A DNA stretch of 64,000 nucleotides, from the NCBI GenBank assembly GCA_947497985.1, contig CANMIX010000013.1, forward strand, positions 87,641 through 151,640. The letters are read 5' to 3'. This stretch comes from an uncultured Paracoccaceae bacterium (lineage in GTDB: Bacteria; Pseudomonadota; Alphaproteobacteria; Rhodobacterales; Rhodobacteraceae). Position 1 is the stretch's first letter; every line of letters begins with the position of its first letter. Of this stretch, positions 27,401 through 36,758 are shown one piece after another. A model generated the notes under the pieces. That model worked only from the letters and a program-made list of their open reading frames with translations, had not been told where the DNA came from and made no database searches. The position numbers and the translations under genes were made by a program.

Positions 27401-28387
27401 ATGCATTGTTTTCTCAAGAAAATGCTACTGCTGGTTCTGACGATAGCCCCGGCCTCCGCTTGGGCTGGATTTCACGTGTGTAACGACACTATGCAGGATC
27501 AATATGTTGCTGTTTCCAGCAAACAGGACGGGACTTGGCACACCGTCGGCTGGCGCACGGTCGCACAGGATTCTTGTGAGACCGTCTTGGATGCGGATCT
27601 TTCTGGGCGGTTTGTATATCTGCGTCTGAGGGATATGGACGCGCGGTTTATGCACAACTCGGTAAAGTTCTGCGCCTCTGACGAGGATTTTTCCGGAACC
27701 GGGAGCCAAGTCTGCCATACGCAACGCCTCACACCGAAGGATTTTGCCCGTGTCGACGTGGGGCGCGGGACCACTGATTTCTCGGTCGATATCTCTGGTT
27801 TCCTACGAGCTGAACAGGAAGCGGCGGCGCAGGATATCACTGTGAACGCCGTCTTCCAAACCTGTCGTCAGCAGCCATCTGGTGGGTTGTTGTGTTCTTT
27901 TGTTGGTCAAGATCGAGAGCTGATCTCGCATTTGGCAGACGACACGCCGCGCGGCATCATGCGCACTTTGACCGGTTTGCACCGTGGCGCACCAGTCCGG
28001 CTTTCTGGGCACGTGGAAGAAGAATTCCTGAACACAGTTGAAGTGGAAATCGATTTAATTGAACGCCGTCCAGCAGACGCAGCCTATGAATTGCTGGTGG
28101 ATTTGCAGGGCACTTGGGTGTCACAAATAGATCCAAACGACAGTTTCACAGTGGACGGTGCCACTCGGATAAACGCCTATCTTGGCGCGATCACCACCCA
28201 AGAGCTGATCTCTATCTCTGACATGTGTCTCGAGTTTGAGGTCAAAGGCCTGGCTCTGCACAGTTGGAGCAAGGACGACGCAAACGGGCTGTGTTATGAG
28301 ATCGAAAGCCTTGAGGCGGATGCTTTGTCATTGCGGTTCTTGCCGCACGGGCAAGTCCTGACTTATCAACGCAAACCCACCAGCTGA
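27401..28387 (+). CDS. DUF1036 exported protein
   Basis: The 328-residue protein has a signal peptide (MHCFLKKMLLLVLTIAPASA) and directly after it the DUF1036 motif FHVCNDT...GTWHTVGWRTVAQDSCETVL, with paired cysteines. The remaining ~220 residues are not recognised and contain several more cysteines. AGGAGG precedes the ATG. It probably works in the periplasm; function unknown. It ends four bases from convergent betI. Confidence 0.85.
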   Translation: MHCFLKKMLLLVLTIAPASAWAGFHVCNDTMQDQYVAVSSKQDGTWHTVGWRTVAQDSCETVLDADLSGRFVYLRLRDMDARFMHNSVKFCASDEDFSGTGSQVCHTQRLTPKDFARVDVGRGTTDFSVDISGFLRAEQEAAAQDITVNAVFQTCRQQPSGGLLCSFVGQDRELISHLADDTPRGIMRTLTGLHRGAPVRLSGHVEEEFLNTVEVEIDLIERRPADAAYELLVDLQGTWVSQIDPNDSFTVDGATRINAYLGAITTQELISISDMCLEFEVKGLALHSWSKDDANGLCYEIESLEADALSLRFLPHGQVLTYQRKPTS

Positions 28388-28390
28388 TTG

Positions 28391-28966
28391 TCAGCGAATG
28401 ACCAGATCCACCACCTGATGTGCCGCTGCGCGCGCGGCTTGGGGCTCCAGGATAAGGTCAGACTGGGCTGCCTGAAGCCACACGCCATCCATGTAACATT
28501 GCAAAGCTTGGCGTGCAGGTTCGACCTGGTCGGCGGGCAGAAGTTGGTTCAGCTCCGTCAGAAAATGGCTCCGCACGCGAGCACGGTTGATTCTGTGCAG
28601 CCGAGATAAACGGTGAGAGTAGGGCGCGTTGGCCCAGAATTGCATCCAGATGCTGCATTGTTCGACAGTATATAAATCGTCTGCAAAATTGGCATCCATC
28701 ACGGCATAAAGCCGTTCCCGAGGCGTTTTGGCCCGTGCGTAGCCTTGGATCATTGCGTCTTTCAACTTGGTCAGAAGGTGACGCATTGTGGCCTCCATCA
28801 AACCTTCTTTGGAGCCAAAATAATAATTGATAGAAGCTGCCGAAGCCCCGGCTTCGCGTGCGATTTCTGCCATAGTAACAACGCCGTAGCCGTGACGGTG
28901 CACGGCAACAATTGTTGCTTCAATCAGTTCTTCATTGCGAATGTCGCGAATTCGTTTTCTGCCCAT
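28391..28966 (-). CDS. betI: TetR-family repressor BetI
   Basis: The 191-residue protein has a TetR HTH at about residues 10-55 (MAEIAREAGASAASINYYFG) and the BetI body with SIWMQFWANAPYSHRLSRLH. BetI represses choline-betaine genes and is released by choline. It is divergent from the BCCT-betB-betA operon, with inverted repeats in the shared region. Length is normal. Confidence 0.93.
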   Translation of the reverse strand: MGRKRIRDIRNEELIEATIVAVHRHGYGVVTMAEIAREAGASAASINYYFGSKEGLMEATMRHLLTKLKDAMIQGYARAKTPRERLYAVMDANFADDLYTVEQCSIWMQFWANAPYSHRLSRLHRINRARVRSHFLTELNQLLPADQVEPARQALQCYMDGVWLQAAQSDLILEPQAARAAAHQVVDLVIR

Positions 28967-28995
28967 AGTCCAAGTTTTACCGGTTTGATCCGCGG

Positions 28996-29057
28996 GTTCA
29001 ATACCTGAACTCGAGCATCAAATATTAAATGGTCATTCAAAAAATATTTTGGTGAAT
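28996..29057. promoter_or_regulatory. candidate BetI operator region
   Basis: GTTCA-ATACC-TGAAC (28996-29010) is a perfect 5-5-5 palindrome upstream of betI. A second dyad has ATTCA at 29035-29039 and TGAAT at 29053-29057. The region is strongly A/T-rich and divides betI from the BCCT gene, where BetI is expected to bind. The exact site is inference. Confidence 0.45.
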
Positions 29058-29144
29058 CCAAAATTATTGATATATCGTGGGTCCAAGTCCACAAAACGGC
29101 CCGCGTGATCCTACGCGCAGAGCCCATAAAACGGGGAGGACTTG

Positions 29145-30353
29145 ATGACTCTTTTGATTTCATTCGGGATCTTGCTGGCGTTTGCGCTGGTGATCTTTTG
29201 CACTGTGAAATGGTGGAACGTATCGGTTGTGGGTGTCACACCGGTGCCGCTGTTCACCTTTGTCGCGATCCTTTTCACATCTGGACTGGATGTGGGTCTG
29301 ATCATGTTCCCATTGGCGTTTGACTACCCCTTGTATGCGGATGTGGCGACCGAGCCCGCCTATGGGTTCACCAATCCGCTGGCGCTGGAATTTGGCTTCT
29401 GGGGCTTTCTGATCTGGGGCTTTTACTTCCTGACGACCTTCTATTTCTGCGTCATCGAACCACGGGTGAAATTCTTTGAAATCCCGCTGGTGAAGCTGAT
29501 CAACAATATTGTCATTATCGGCACCTGTGCCTTTACCGGCGCGTTGTTCCTGATCTATCTGCCGTATTACGCGACCTTTGTGGGCGACGGCGAGACTGTG
29601 ATCCCTGCGTTTTATGTGGTGACCTTCTTGGTCATTCTGTTCGCGGCGTTCTCATCGACCGACATCAAATATGTGCGCATCCTCTCGGTGGGCTCCACCG
29701 CGTTGTTCCTGACACTGATCTTGGGCATGTGGGCTTATGCGGGCATGGGGATTGGCGAATTCTTTGGCACCGCATCCAACATCGGCGGCTATTTCGCCAA
29801 TATCCACAAATTCATCCTGCCGCTTACCGACTACCATGAATTCTACCTGTTCTGGTGGTTTGCATGGTCCATCATGATCGGCCAGTTTACTTCGCGTTTT
29901 GTTGGCGGATTGAAAACTTGGCAGGTGCTCGCTGCGCTGCTGGTCTTCCCCTCAATCCCGCTCGGCATCTGGTTCTCGGTTTTGTACTACTACCACCTGA
30001 ATGAGATCGCGACGACCACGCTGATCAATATCTCCATGGCGGTTGTGGGTGTGATCTTTGTGATCAACTCGTTTGACTCGCTGATCCGTCTGTACACCGA
30101 CAACCTGAACCTTTCGGCAAAACGTTTTGGCACTGTGCCTTACGTGGTCGGAAACGCGGTTGTTTTGTTCGGTCTGACGCTCGCGTTCCAAAGCCAATGG
30201 CTGCAAATCCAATGGATTGGTGGCGTGGTGATCGGCCTCTATGTGTCTTGTCTGATCTACATCTTTGCGACCAAGCGCCGCGAAGTCATGGCAATCACCG
30301 CATCGCCCGAGGAAAACACCCTCGACTTTGATCGGATCGAAGCGGTCCACTGA
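29145..30353 (+). CDS. short divergent BCCT-family transporter
   Basis: The 402-residue protein is built of membrane helices. The stretch LFWWFAWSIMIGQFTSRFVG near 245 matches the BCCT signature helix, and IPLGIWFSVLYYYH fits the next one. It is about 100 residues shorter than normal BCCT carriers, and the glycine-rich substrate motif near TM3 reads SGLDVGLIMF. Context suggests choline or betaine uptake. I chose ATG 29145 over TTG 29142 for spacing from GGGGAGGA. Confidence 0.75.
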   Translation: MTLLISFGILLAFALVIFCTVKWWNVSVVGVTPVPLFTFVAILFTSGLDVGLIMFPLAFDYPLYADVATEPAYGFTNPLALEFGFWGFLIWGFYFLTTFYFCVIEPRVKFFEIPLVKLINNIVIIGTCAFTGALFLIYLPYYATFVGDGETVIPAFYVVTFLVILFAAFSSTDIKYVRILSVGSTALFLTLILGMWAYAGMGIGEFFGTASNIGGYFANIHKFILPLTDYHEFYLFWWFAWSIMIGQFTSRFVGGLKTWQVLAALLVFPSIPLGIWFSVLYYYHLNEIATTTLINISMAVVGVIFVINSFDSLIRLYTDNLNLSAKRFGTVPYVVGNAVVLFGLTLAFQSQWLQIQWIGGVVIGLYVSCLIYIFATKRREVMAITASPEENTLDFDRIEAVH

Positions 30354-30370
30354 TCGCCTCAAAATCAATG

Positions 30371-30439
30371 CACGTCGCCTTTTAGCAGGCGGCGTGTGTC
30401 GGTGTATTTCAAAGCGACGCCACAAGCTGGGCGTCGTTT
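30371..30439 (+). terminator. two hairpins between the BCCT gene and betB
   Basis: CACGTCGCC/GGCGGCGTG (30371-30379 with 30388-30396) and CGACGCC/GGCGTCG (30415-30421 with 30430-30436) are stable stems; the second is followed by TTT. They may act as a partial terminator or 3'-end protector that sets the transporter apart from betB. Confidence 0.4.
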
Positions 30440-30506
30440 CGAAATGAACCAACCACGCAGCCCCCGGGGATGGGGGCACCGCGTTTGAACGAGGAAAGAA
30501 TTCGAC

Positions 30507-31964
30507 ATGACGCACCCGGCTCAACCTGTCGCCAGTCATTTCATCAACGGCCAATATGTCGAAGACACCGCGGGAGAGGCGATCCCCGTGATCTATGCCG
30601 CCACCGGCCAGCAGATCGCAACGGTTCACGCCGCCACCCCGGCGATTGTGGAGCAGGCGATCACGGCGGCCAAAGCGGCGCAGGTCGCTTGGGGCAAAAT
30701 GACTGGCACCGAACGGGGGCGTATCCTGCGCCGCGCCGCCGACATCATCCGCGACCGCAATCACGACCTGTCGGTGCTGGAAACCTATGACACCGGCAAG
30801 CCTTTGCAGGAAACACTAGTGGCGGATGCCACATCCGGGGCCGATGCGTTGGAGTATTTTGGTGGCCTCGCGGCAACGCTGACCGGTGAACATATCCCGA
30901 TGGGCGAAGACTGGGTCTACACGGTGCGCGAACCCTTGGGGGTCTGCGTTGGCATCGGTGCCTGGAATTACCCGACCCAAATCGCCTGCTGGAAAGGCGC
31001 GCCAGCGCTCGCCTGCGGTAATGCGATGATCTTTAAACCGTCTGAGACCACGCCGCTGTGCGCACTGAAAGTGGCCGAGATCCTGCATGAAGCAGGCCTG
31101 CCTGCGGGACTGTACAACGTGGTTCAGGGCATGGGGCAGGTGGGTGCGGCCTTGGTCACCGACCCACGTGTCGACAAGGTTTCCCTCACCGGCTCGGTTC
31201 CGACGGGCAAGAAAGTCTATGCCGCCGCCGCCGAAGGCATGAAGCACGTCACAATGGAACTGGGTGGAAAATCCCCGCTGATCATCTTTGACGATGCGGA
31301 TATTGACAATGCCGTGGGCGGCGCGATCAACGGCAATTTCTACTCCTCCGGGCAGGTCTGTTCCAACGGCACCCGCGTCTTTGTGCACAAGGACATCAAG
31401 GAGAAGTTCCTGGCCCGTCTGGCAGAACGCGTGGCAACAGCCGTGCTGGGTGATCCGCAGGATGAGGCGACGAATTTCGGCCCCATGGTGTCGGAAAACC
31501 AAATGAATATTGTGCTCGGCTATATTGAGAAAGGCAAAGCCGAAGGGGCGCGTCTGATCTGCGGCGGCGACCGCGCTGCGATGGAGGGCTTCTTTGTCGC
31601 GCCAACCGTATTTGCCGATGTGACCGATGATATGACCATCGCCCGCGAAGAAATCTTTGGCCCTGTGATGGCGGTGCTGGACTTTGAAGATGAGGCCGAG
31701 GTGATCGCCCGCGCCAATGCGACCGAATTTGGCCTGTCGGCGGGTGTCTTTACCCGTGACCTCAGCCGAGCGCACCGCGTGATCGGCGCGTTGGAGGCGG
31801 GAAGCTGTTTCATCAACTCCTATAATGATGCCCCGGTTGAAGCGCCTTTTGGCGGAGTGAAGTCTTCGGGCGTGGGCCGTGAAAACTCCAAAGAAGCGAT
31901 CCAGCATTATAGCCAGGTGAAATCGGTTTACGTGCGGATGGGAGATGTGGAAGCCGCGTTTTAA
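30507..31964 (+). CDS. betB: betaine aldehyde dehydrogenase
   Basis: The 485-residue aldehyde dehydrogenase oxidises betaine aldehyde to glycine betaine with NAD(P). Catalytic residues are visible: Glu251 in TMELGGKSP and Cys285 in GQVCSNGTR; the conserved GAWNYP lies at 151-156. GAGGAAAG precedes the ATG. The stop overlaps the start of the DUF2306 gene (TAATG). Confidence 0.96.
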   Translation: MTHPAQPVASHFINGQYVEDTAGEAIPVIYAATGQQIATVHAATPAIVEQAITAAKAAQVAWGKMTGTERGRILRRAADIIRDRNHDLSVLETYDTGKPLQETLVADATSGADALEYFGGLAATLTGEHIPMGEDWVYTVREPLGVCVGIGAWNYPTQIACWKGAPALACGNAMIFKPSETTPLCALKVAEILHEAGLPAGLYNVVQGMGQVGAALVTDPRVDKVSLTGSVPTGKKVYAAAAEGMKHVTMELGGKSPLIIFDDADIDNAVGGAINGNFYSSGQVCSNGTRVFVHKDIKEKFLARLAERVATAVLGDPQDEATNFGPMVSENQMNIVLGYIEKGKAEGARLICGGDRAAMEGFFVAPTVFADVTDDMTIAREEIFGPVMAVLDFEDEAEVIARANATEFGLSAGVFTRDLSRAHRVIGALEAGSCFINSYNDAPVEAPFGGVKSSGVGRENSKEAIQHYSQVKSVYVRMGDVEAAF

Positions 31965-32356
31965 TGACACTCGGCCCGCTCACCCAGGCGGCATCGCCCA
32001 TCCCCCTCCACGCCTATGCAGCCCTCGCTGCATTTGGTCTGGGGGTGGGCCAGTTTGCCTTGCCCAAGGGGACCTTGCCCCATCGGGTGGCAGGATGGCT
32101 CTGGGTGTCCCTGATGATGGCGGTTGCGGTCTCAAGCTTTTTTATCAATGAGATCCGTCTGCTGGGCCCGTTCTCGCCCATCCACCTTCCGTCCATCCTA
32201 ACGCTTGTCGGACTGTGGCAGGCCATCAAATGCGCGCGCCTTGGGCAGATCACGGCCCACCATCGCCATATGCGCAACCTCTTTGTCTATGCGCTGTTGC
32301 TGGCCGGAGCATTCACGTTGCTGCCCGGGCGCATCATGCATCAAATACTCTTTTAG
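31964..32356 (+). CDS. DUF2306 membrane protein
   Basis: The 130-residue protein has four hydrophobic helices, with [12 protein letters not shown] in the third and a histidine-rich loop [11 protein letters not shown], as in DUF2306 proteins. Function is unknown. It overlaps the betB stop by one base and ends eight bases before betA, so it is locked inside the bet operon, an unusual place. Confidence 0.82.
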   Translation: MTLGPLTQAASPIPLHAYAALAAFGLGVGQFALPKGTLPHRVAGWLWVSLMMAVAVSSFFINEIRLLGPFSPIHLPSILTLVGLWQAIKCARLGQITAHHRHMRNLFVYALLLAGAFTLLPGRIMHQILF

Positions 32357-32364
32357 GAGCGGAA

Positions 32365-34020
32365 ATGAACGCCGATTACGTTATTGTTGGAGCCGGTAGC
32401 GCCGGTTGCACCATGGCCTATCGCCTGTCCGAGGCTGGCAAGCGCGTTTTGGTGATCGAACATGGCGGCACGGATGCGGGCCCGTTCATTCAGATGCCCG
32501 GCGCGCTGTCCTATCCGATGAATATGGCGCGCTATGACTGGGGCTATAAGACCCAGCCGGAACCCCATCTGAACAACCGACAGCTGGTCACCCCGCGCGG
32601 CAAGGTCATTGGCGGGTCGTCCTCGATCAACGGCATGGTCTATGTGCGCGGCCATGCGGGGGATTACAATCACTGGTCCGATGCCGGCGCGCAGGGCTGG
32701 GCCTATGCGGATGTGCTGCCCTATTTCAAACGGATGGAAAACTGGAGTGATGGCGGCCACGGCGGTGATCCGGACTGGCGCGGCTCTGACGGCCCCTTGC
32801 ATGTGACCCGCGGCCCCCGCGATAACCCGCTGCACGCGGCCTTTGTGCAGGCAGGCCAGCAGGCGGGATACCCTGTGACCTCTGACTACAACGGTGAACA
32901 GCAAGAGGGCTTTGGCCCGATGGAAATGACCGTCCACAAAGGTCAGCGCTGGTCCGCCGCCAATGCCTATCTCAAACCTGCGCTGAAACGCGACAATTGC
33001 ACCCTGATCCGCGCCTTTGCCCGCAAGATCGTCATCAAAGACGGCCGCGCCACGGGTGTTGAGGTGGAGCGCAATGGCCAGATCGAGGTGATCGAAGCCC
33101 GCGCCGAAGTGATAGTCTCAGCCTCATCGCTCAATTCGCCCAAACTCCTGATGCTCTCGGGCATTGGCCCCGCGGCCCATCTTGCAGAACATGGCATCGA
33201 GGTGATCGCAGACCGCCCCGGCGTCGGCCAGAACCTTCAGGACCATCTGGAATTCTATTTCCAATGGGCCTGCACCCAGCCGATCACCCTGTTCAAATAT
33301 TGGAACCTCTTGGGCAAGGCCTATGTGGGCGCGCAGTGGCTCTTCACCAAAACCGGGCTTGGCGCATCAAACCAGTTTGAAAGCGCGGCTTTTATCCGGT
33401 CTGACAAGGGCGTGGACTACCCGGATATCCAATACCACTTCCTGCCCATCGCCGTGCGCTATGACGGGCAGGCCGCTGCCGAAGGCCACGGGTTTCAGGC
33501 CCATGTCGGCCCCATGCGTTCCCCTTCGCGCGGGGCGGTGACGCTGGCCTCCAGCGATCCAAACGCCGCGCCAAATATCTTTTTCAACTATATGTCGACC
33601 GAACAGGACTGGATCGATTTCCGCAAATGCATCCGCCTCACGCGGGAGATTTTTGGCCAGGACGCCATCACCCCCTTCATCAAACATGAGATCCAGCCGG
33701 GCGACGCCCTGCAATCCGACGCAGAGCTGGACGGTTTCATCCGCGAACACGCCGAAAGCGCCTATCACCCCTGTGGCACCTGCAAGATGGGGGCCGCCAA
33801 TGATCCTATGGCCGTGGTCGATCCCGAATGCCGTGTGATCGGCGTTGAAGGCCTGCGCGTCGCCGACAGCTCGATCTTTCCGCGCATCACCAATGGCAAT
33901 CTGAACGGCCCCTCCATCATGACCGGAGAAAAAGCCGCCGACCACATCCTGGGCCGCCGCTTGCCAGCATCAAACGCCGAACCTTGGGTCAACCCGAATT
34001 GGCAGGTGGCGCAGCGTTAA
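32365..34020 (+). CDS. betA: choline dehydrogenase
   Basis: The 551-residue GMC oxidoreductase oxidises choline to betaine aldehyde at the membrane. It has the FAD motif VGAGSAGC at the N-terminus, the GMC signatures [15 protein letters not shown] and [16 protein letters not shown], and the catalytic [10 protein letters not shown] His with the later NGNLNGPS Asn. ATG 32365 follows AGGAG. A longer frame extends 50 codons upstream but would overlap DUF2306. Confidence 0.95.
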   Translation: MNADYVIVGAGSAGCTMAYRLSEAGKRVLVIEHGGTDAGPFIQMPGALSYPMNMARYDWGYKTQPEPHLNNRQLVTPRGKVIGGSSSINGMVYVRGHAGDYNHWSDAGAQGWAYADVLPYFKRMENWSDGGHGGDPDWRGSDGPLHVTRGPRDNPLHAAFVQAGQQAGYPVTSDYNGEQQEGFGPMEMTVHKGQRWSAANAYLKPALKRDNCTLIRAFARKIVIKDGRATGVEVERNGQIEVIEARAEVIVSASSLNSPKLLMLSGIGPAAHLAEHGIEVIADRPGVGQNLQDHLEFYFQWACTQPITLFKYWNLLGKAYVGAQWLFTKTGLGASNQFESAAFIRSDKGVDYPDIQYHFLPIAVRYDGQAAAEGHGFQAHVGPMRSPSRGAVTLASSDPNAAPNIFFNYMSTEQDWIDFRKCIRLTREIFGQDAITPFIKHEIQPGDALQSDAELDGFIREHAESAYHPCGTCKMGAANDPMAVVDPECRVIGVEGLRVADSSIFPRITNGNLNGPSIMTGEKAADHILGRRLPASNAEPWVNPNWQVAQR

Positions 34021-34028
34021 TCTTGTTC

Positions 34029-34841
34029 TCAATTTGTGCCTTTATTTGGCGACGTTTGCCTCAAAGCTGCAGAGAAATCTCTGGGTAACTCTTTGAGAAC
34101 GGGTCTAAAAGCCGCGTTTTGCGCACTGCTGCCATCTGGATTGGTTGTATTTAGCCAGTAAGGTCGAAGCGGCGTAAGGAAAAAGCCAATTTCGGTGTTG
34201 GACCCTTTAAGGTGCCGCAGTCCTTTGCCTTGTAGTTGGACGTTCAGCTCTGCGCTTCTGATGGGTATACTGAATTTGTTTTCGCTCTTGATTTTATCAT
34301 CGACAACAAGCTGTATTTCATCTCCATACGTGACTTTGCGAACAAGTAGGTAGTAGGCGTCTGGATTTGCGTATGTTTCACGGAAGAACCATTCGTCAAT
34401 CAATGTCCCACCGTTTCTAATATTCTCAGAGAGATATTGGGTCATTAGAGTAAGGTAGTCGTCGAAAGTTTTGACGTTTGGGTGAGCGACTCTAAATGCG
34501 CTCCTGTTGGCAACTAGGAGGTCGGCTTTGGCTTGGAGTGCGGGATTGCCGCCTTCGAGTCCGAAATCCGCGCCGCTTACGTAGCTTGCAAAGTCGAATT
34601 CCTTGTCGGTTTGAGGTGGAGGCGGAACAAAGCCGGGAATGTCGGACAATGGATAGACGCTATCAGTTTTACTATCCCAAAGAAGGAGGGTCCCTGCTTT
34701 CAGGTCACCGGAATTCAAAAAACCGTAAGTGGTCGTGGCATAGTCTAAGTTTGCCGGGACTGTTTCCACGTTGCGTAGCCAGAAGCAGCCAGACAAACTC
34801 ACTTGAAGAAAAAACAAGATCAAAAAACTAAAAATTCTCAT
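34029..34841 (-). CDS. orphan lipoprotein
   Basis: The 270-residue product starts with a lipoprotein signal, MRIFSFLILFFLQVSLSGC, lipobox LSGC. The mature part is not recognised; it has a Pro-rich stretch (GFVPPPPQTD, about 70) and few cysteines. Codon use is more A/T-rich than in the neighbouring bet genes. It is convergent with betA, eight bases away. Probably envelope-located; function unknown. Confidence 0.65.
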   Translation of the reverse strand: MRIFSFLILFFLQVSLSGCFWLRNVETVPANLDYATTTYGFLNSGDLKAGTLLLWDSKTDSVYPLSDIPGFVPPPPQTDKEFDFASYVSGADFGLEGGNPALQAKADLLVANRSAFRVAHPNVKTFDDYLTLMTQYLSENIRNGGTLIDEWFFRETYANPDAYYLLVRKVTYGDEIQLVVDDKIKSENKFSIPIRSAELNVQLQGKGLRHLKGSNTEIGFFLTPLRPYWLNTTNPDGSSAQNAAFRPVLKELPRDFSAALRQTSPNKGTN

Positions 34842-34942
34842 ATCCCACCCATCTTATAGATTCATTTCCCGAAGTTATGTTGGGTTTGCTCAGGGGTGCA
34901 ATCTTTAGTTGATTTGAGCTCGCGCGTACGTATCTAAATTCC

Positions 34943-34956
34943 TTGATCATGATCAA
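34943..34956 (+). promoter_or_regulatory. FNR/FnrL-type box
   Basis: TTGAT-CATG-ATCAA is a perfect 14-base palindrome identical to the FNR/FnrL consensus. It ends 59 bases before the DUF465 start, a position suited to activation in low oxygen. Rhodobacteraceae carry FnrL and Dnr regulators that read this motif; which one acts here is unknown. Confidence 0.75.
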
Positions 34957-35015
34957 ATCGTGACTCTTTGCATATTCGTATCCTCTCCTCGAACGATCAA
35001 AGAGGAGAGACGCCC

Positions 35016-35255
35016 ATGTCCCACACCCCGCACGAACTGGCAGCTGAATTCCCGGACAAGGCTGACTTGATCAGCGCGCTCAAAACCTCGGACAAACGGT
35101 TTGCGCATCTGGCTGGGAAATATCATGAGGTAAATCGCGCCGTGCACCGCGCCGAAGTTAACGCTGAGCCGATCAGCCAAGAGGCGGAAACCATCCTGCG
35201 CAAAAAGCGCGCGGCCCTCAAGGATGAGATCTGGTCGATCCTGTCTGCAGCGTAA
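35016..35255 (+). CDS. DUF465 (YdcH-like) small protein
   Basis: The 79-residue protein matches the DUF465 helical hairpin: LISALKTSDKRFAHLAGKYH, HRAEVNAEPIS and EETILRKKRAALKDEIW-like end. It is charged and probably a coiled-coil dimer; function unknown. AGAGGAGAG precedes ATG 35016. A perfect FNR-type box lies upstream and a terminator downstream, so it forms its own unit, possibly oxygen-controlled. Confidence 0.9.
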   Translation: MSHTPHELAAEFPDKADLISALKTSDKRFAHLAGKYHEVNRAVHRAEVNAEPISQEAETILRKKRAALKDEIWSILSAA

Positions 35256-35274
35256 GAGACTTTGATATCTCCGA

Positions 35275-35311
35275 GACGGCATCGAACCTTTGGTTCGGTG
35301 TCCTATTTTTG
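35275..35311 (+). terminator. intrinsic terminator of the DUF465 gene
   Basis: GGCATCGAACC (35278-35288) pairs with GGTTCGGTGTC (35292-35302, two wobble pairs) over a TTT loop, then CTATTTTTG. It lies 20 bases past the stop. Confidence 0.8.
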
Positions 35312-35392
35312 ACGTCGAGGTTTTTGGTGGATGGCTGGTGGGAGCCCGAACCGCCTGTCGCGCAAAGCGCCGAAAGGGAGTACAAGTTTGAT

Positions 35393-35836
35393 ATGGCTAC
35401 TCCATTGTACATTCAAAACCTAAGACGAAAGGTCAGCACTGACCGCCTCATGGTTCCATCAGTTGCAGCGGTAATTCGCGATAGTGAAGGCCGTCTACTG
35501 TTGCAACGCAAAGCCGGTTCCGAAGGTTGGAGCTTGCCCGCTGGAGCTATAGAATTTGGGGAGTCTCCTGAAGATACCTTACGTCGGGAAGTCTTTGAAG
35601 AAACGGGTTTTCAGGTTCTATCCGCGTCACTCACCGGCGCGTTTGGTGGACACGACTTCAGGTACACATACCCCAACGGGGATCAGGTTGAGTATACAGT
35701 TCTTTTGTACCGTTGTGACGTTCAGATTTCAGCGGCGGGCCCCATTGACCCGGAAACTGTAGAGCTAAGCTATTTCGATGTGACGAACGCACCGCCTTTA
35801 GCTTTGCCCTACCCAAAATCAGCTCTTTTCGGATGA
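35393..35836 (+). CDS. Nudix hydrolase
   Basis: The 147-residue protein contains a full Nudix box: G-x5-E-x7-REVFEETGF, about residues 49-71, with the loop helix that binds divalent metal. Members hydrolyse nucleoside diphosphates linked to another group; the substrate is unknown. I placed the start at ATG 35393 (MATPLYIQNLRRKV). A longer frame begins at 35309, but the upstream part looks non-conserved. Composition is somewhat A/T-rich. Confidence 0.85.
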   Translation: MATPLYIQNLRRKVSTDRLMVPSVAAVIRDSEGRLLLQRKAGSEGWSLPAGAIEFGESPEDTLRREVFEETGFQVLSASLTGAFGGHDFRYTYPNGDQVEYTVLLYRCDVQISAAGPIDPETVELSYFDVTNAPPLALPYPKSALFG

Positions 35837-36030
35837 CTGAAAACACCGCTTGCCAACGGTTGATGGTACGAAACGTCAGAGGGCTGTGATTTTGTCAGGT
35901 CGATGATTTTGGCTTTTGCAAACCAATTGGATACAAGGGGAAAATATGCTTTATCCCAGTCAAACGCGAAAGGACTGATCCTATCAAAAAGTTTGACCCC
36001 AAGACGCGATCAGTCGCTCATCAAGACGTA

Positions 36031-36558
36031 GTGGACAACACCCGTCGGTGGCTTGAACACATGGTCGTTGACTTAAATCTATGTCCATTTGCCTCGAGTG
36101 TTATCGCCCGAGGCCAAGTGCATTACGCCATTTGTGATGCCACTGCCGATGCAGATCTACAGCAGTTCTATCTAACTGAATTACAGCGCTTGCTCGAGGC
36201 GAATGAACATGAGGTGGCCACCAGCTTGCTCATGTTTACCCAAGGCCTTGAAGAGTTCGATGATTACCTCGCCCTGCTCGATTGGTTTGAGCAGCTGTTG
36301 GAGGAGGCGGAACTGACGCAGCATGTGCAGTTGGCATCCTTTCACCCGCACTACCAATTTGAAGGGGTGGACGCAGACGATCTGAGCCACTTTACCAATC
36401 GCGCGCCTTATCCGACCATCCATCTTCTGCGCCAAGATCAGATGTCCCAAGTTCTTGCGCATGTCTCAGAACCCGAGAAGATTTATTTGGACAACATCGA
36501 GACGTTAAATCGACTTGGCCGTCAAAAGGTCGAAGCGCTCTGCCCCTGGGGTGTATGA
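36031..36558 (+). CDS. DUF1415 family protein
   Basis: The 175-residue protein has the DUF1415 features: TRRWLEHMVVDLNLCPFAS near the start and HPHYQFEG and NRAPYPTIHLLR later. Function is unknown. I used GTG 36031; the open frame extends further upstream without an ATG, and an ATG with GGGGAAAA at 35946 lies in another frame. Relatives are slightly longer at the N-terminus, so the true start is unsure. Confidence 0.8.
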   Translation: MDNTRRWLEHMVVDLNLCPFASSVIARGQVHYAICDATADADLQQFYLTELQRLLEANEHEVATSLLMFTQGLEEFDDYLALLDWFEQLLEEAELTQHVQLASFHPHYQFEGVDADDLSHFTNRAPYPTIHLLRQDQMSQVLAHVSEPEKIYLDNIETLNRLGRQKVEALCPWGV

Positions 36559-36758
36559 GACCTGTTTGCATCTTCTTGAAGCCAATCAGACCGTCAAAAT
36601 TTTGGGGGATGTAATGGCTGTATACACGAAGTGAAAGTTTGGCTCATACAACTTCGTTGTATTGCTTTGGGTAAAGTTTTTGTTCAGCGGCAACGAAGTC
36701 CGCACAACGCGCATTCAGTGCAGCGAAAACCGCAACGCCAGCCAATCGGAACACCCCC

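Noticed and set aside
30816-31970. Long minus-strand frame of 384 codons
   Set aside because: It is antisense to betB, whose catalytic residues are clear; a shadow.
35325-35395. tRNA before the Nudix gene
   Set aside because: The translated PPVAQSAER recalls tRNA-derived frames, but no cloverleaf, T-loop or acceptor pair could be drawn.
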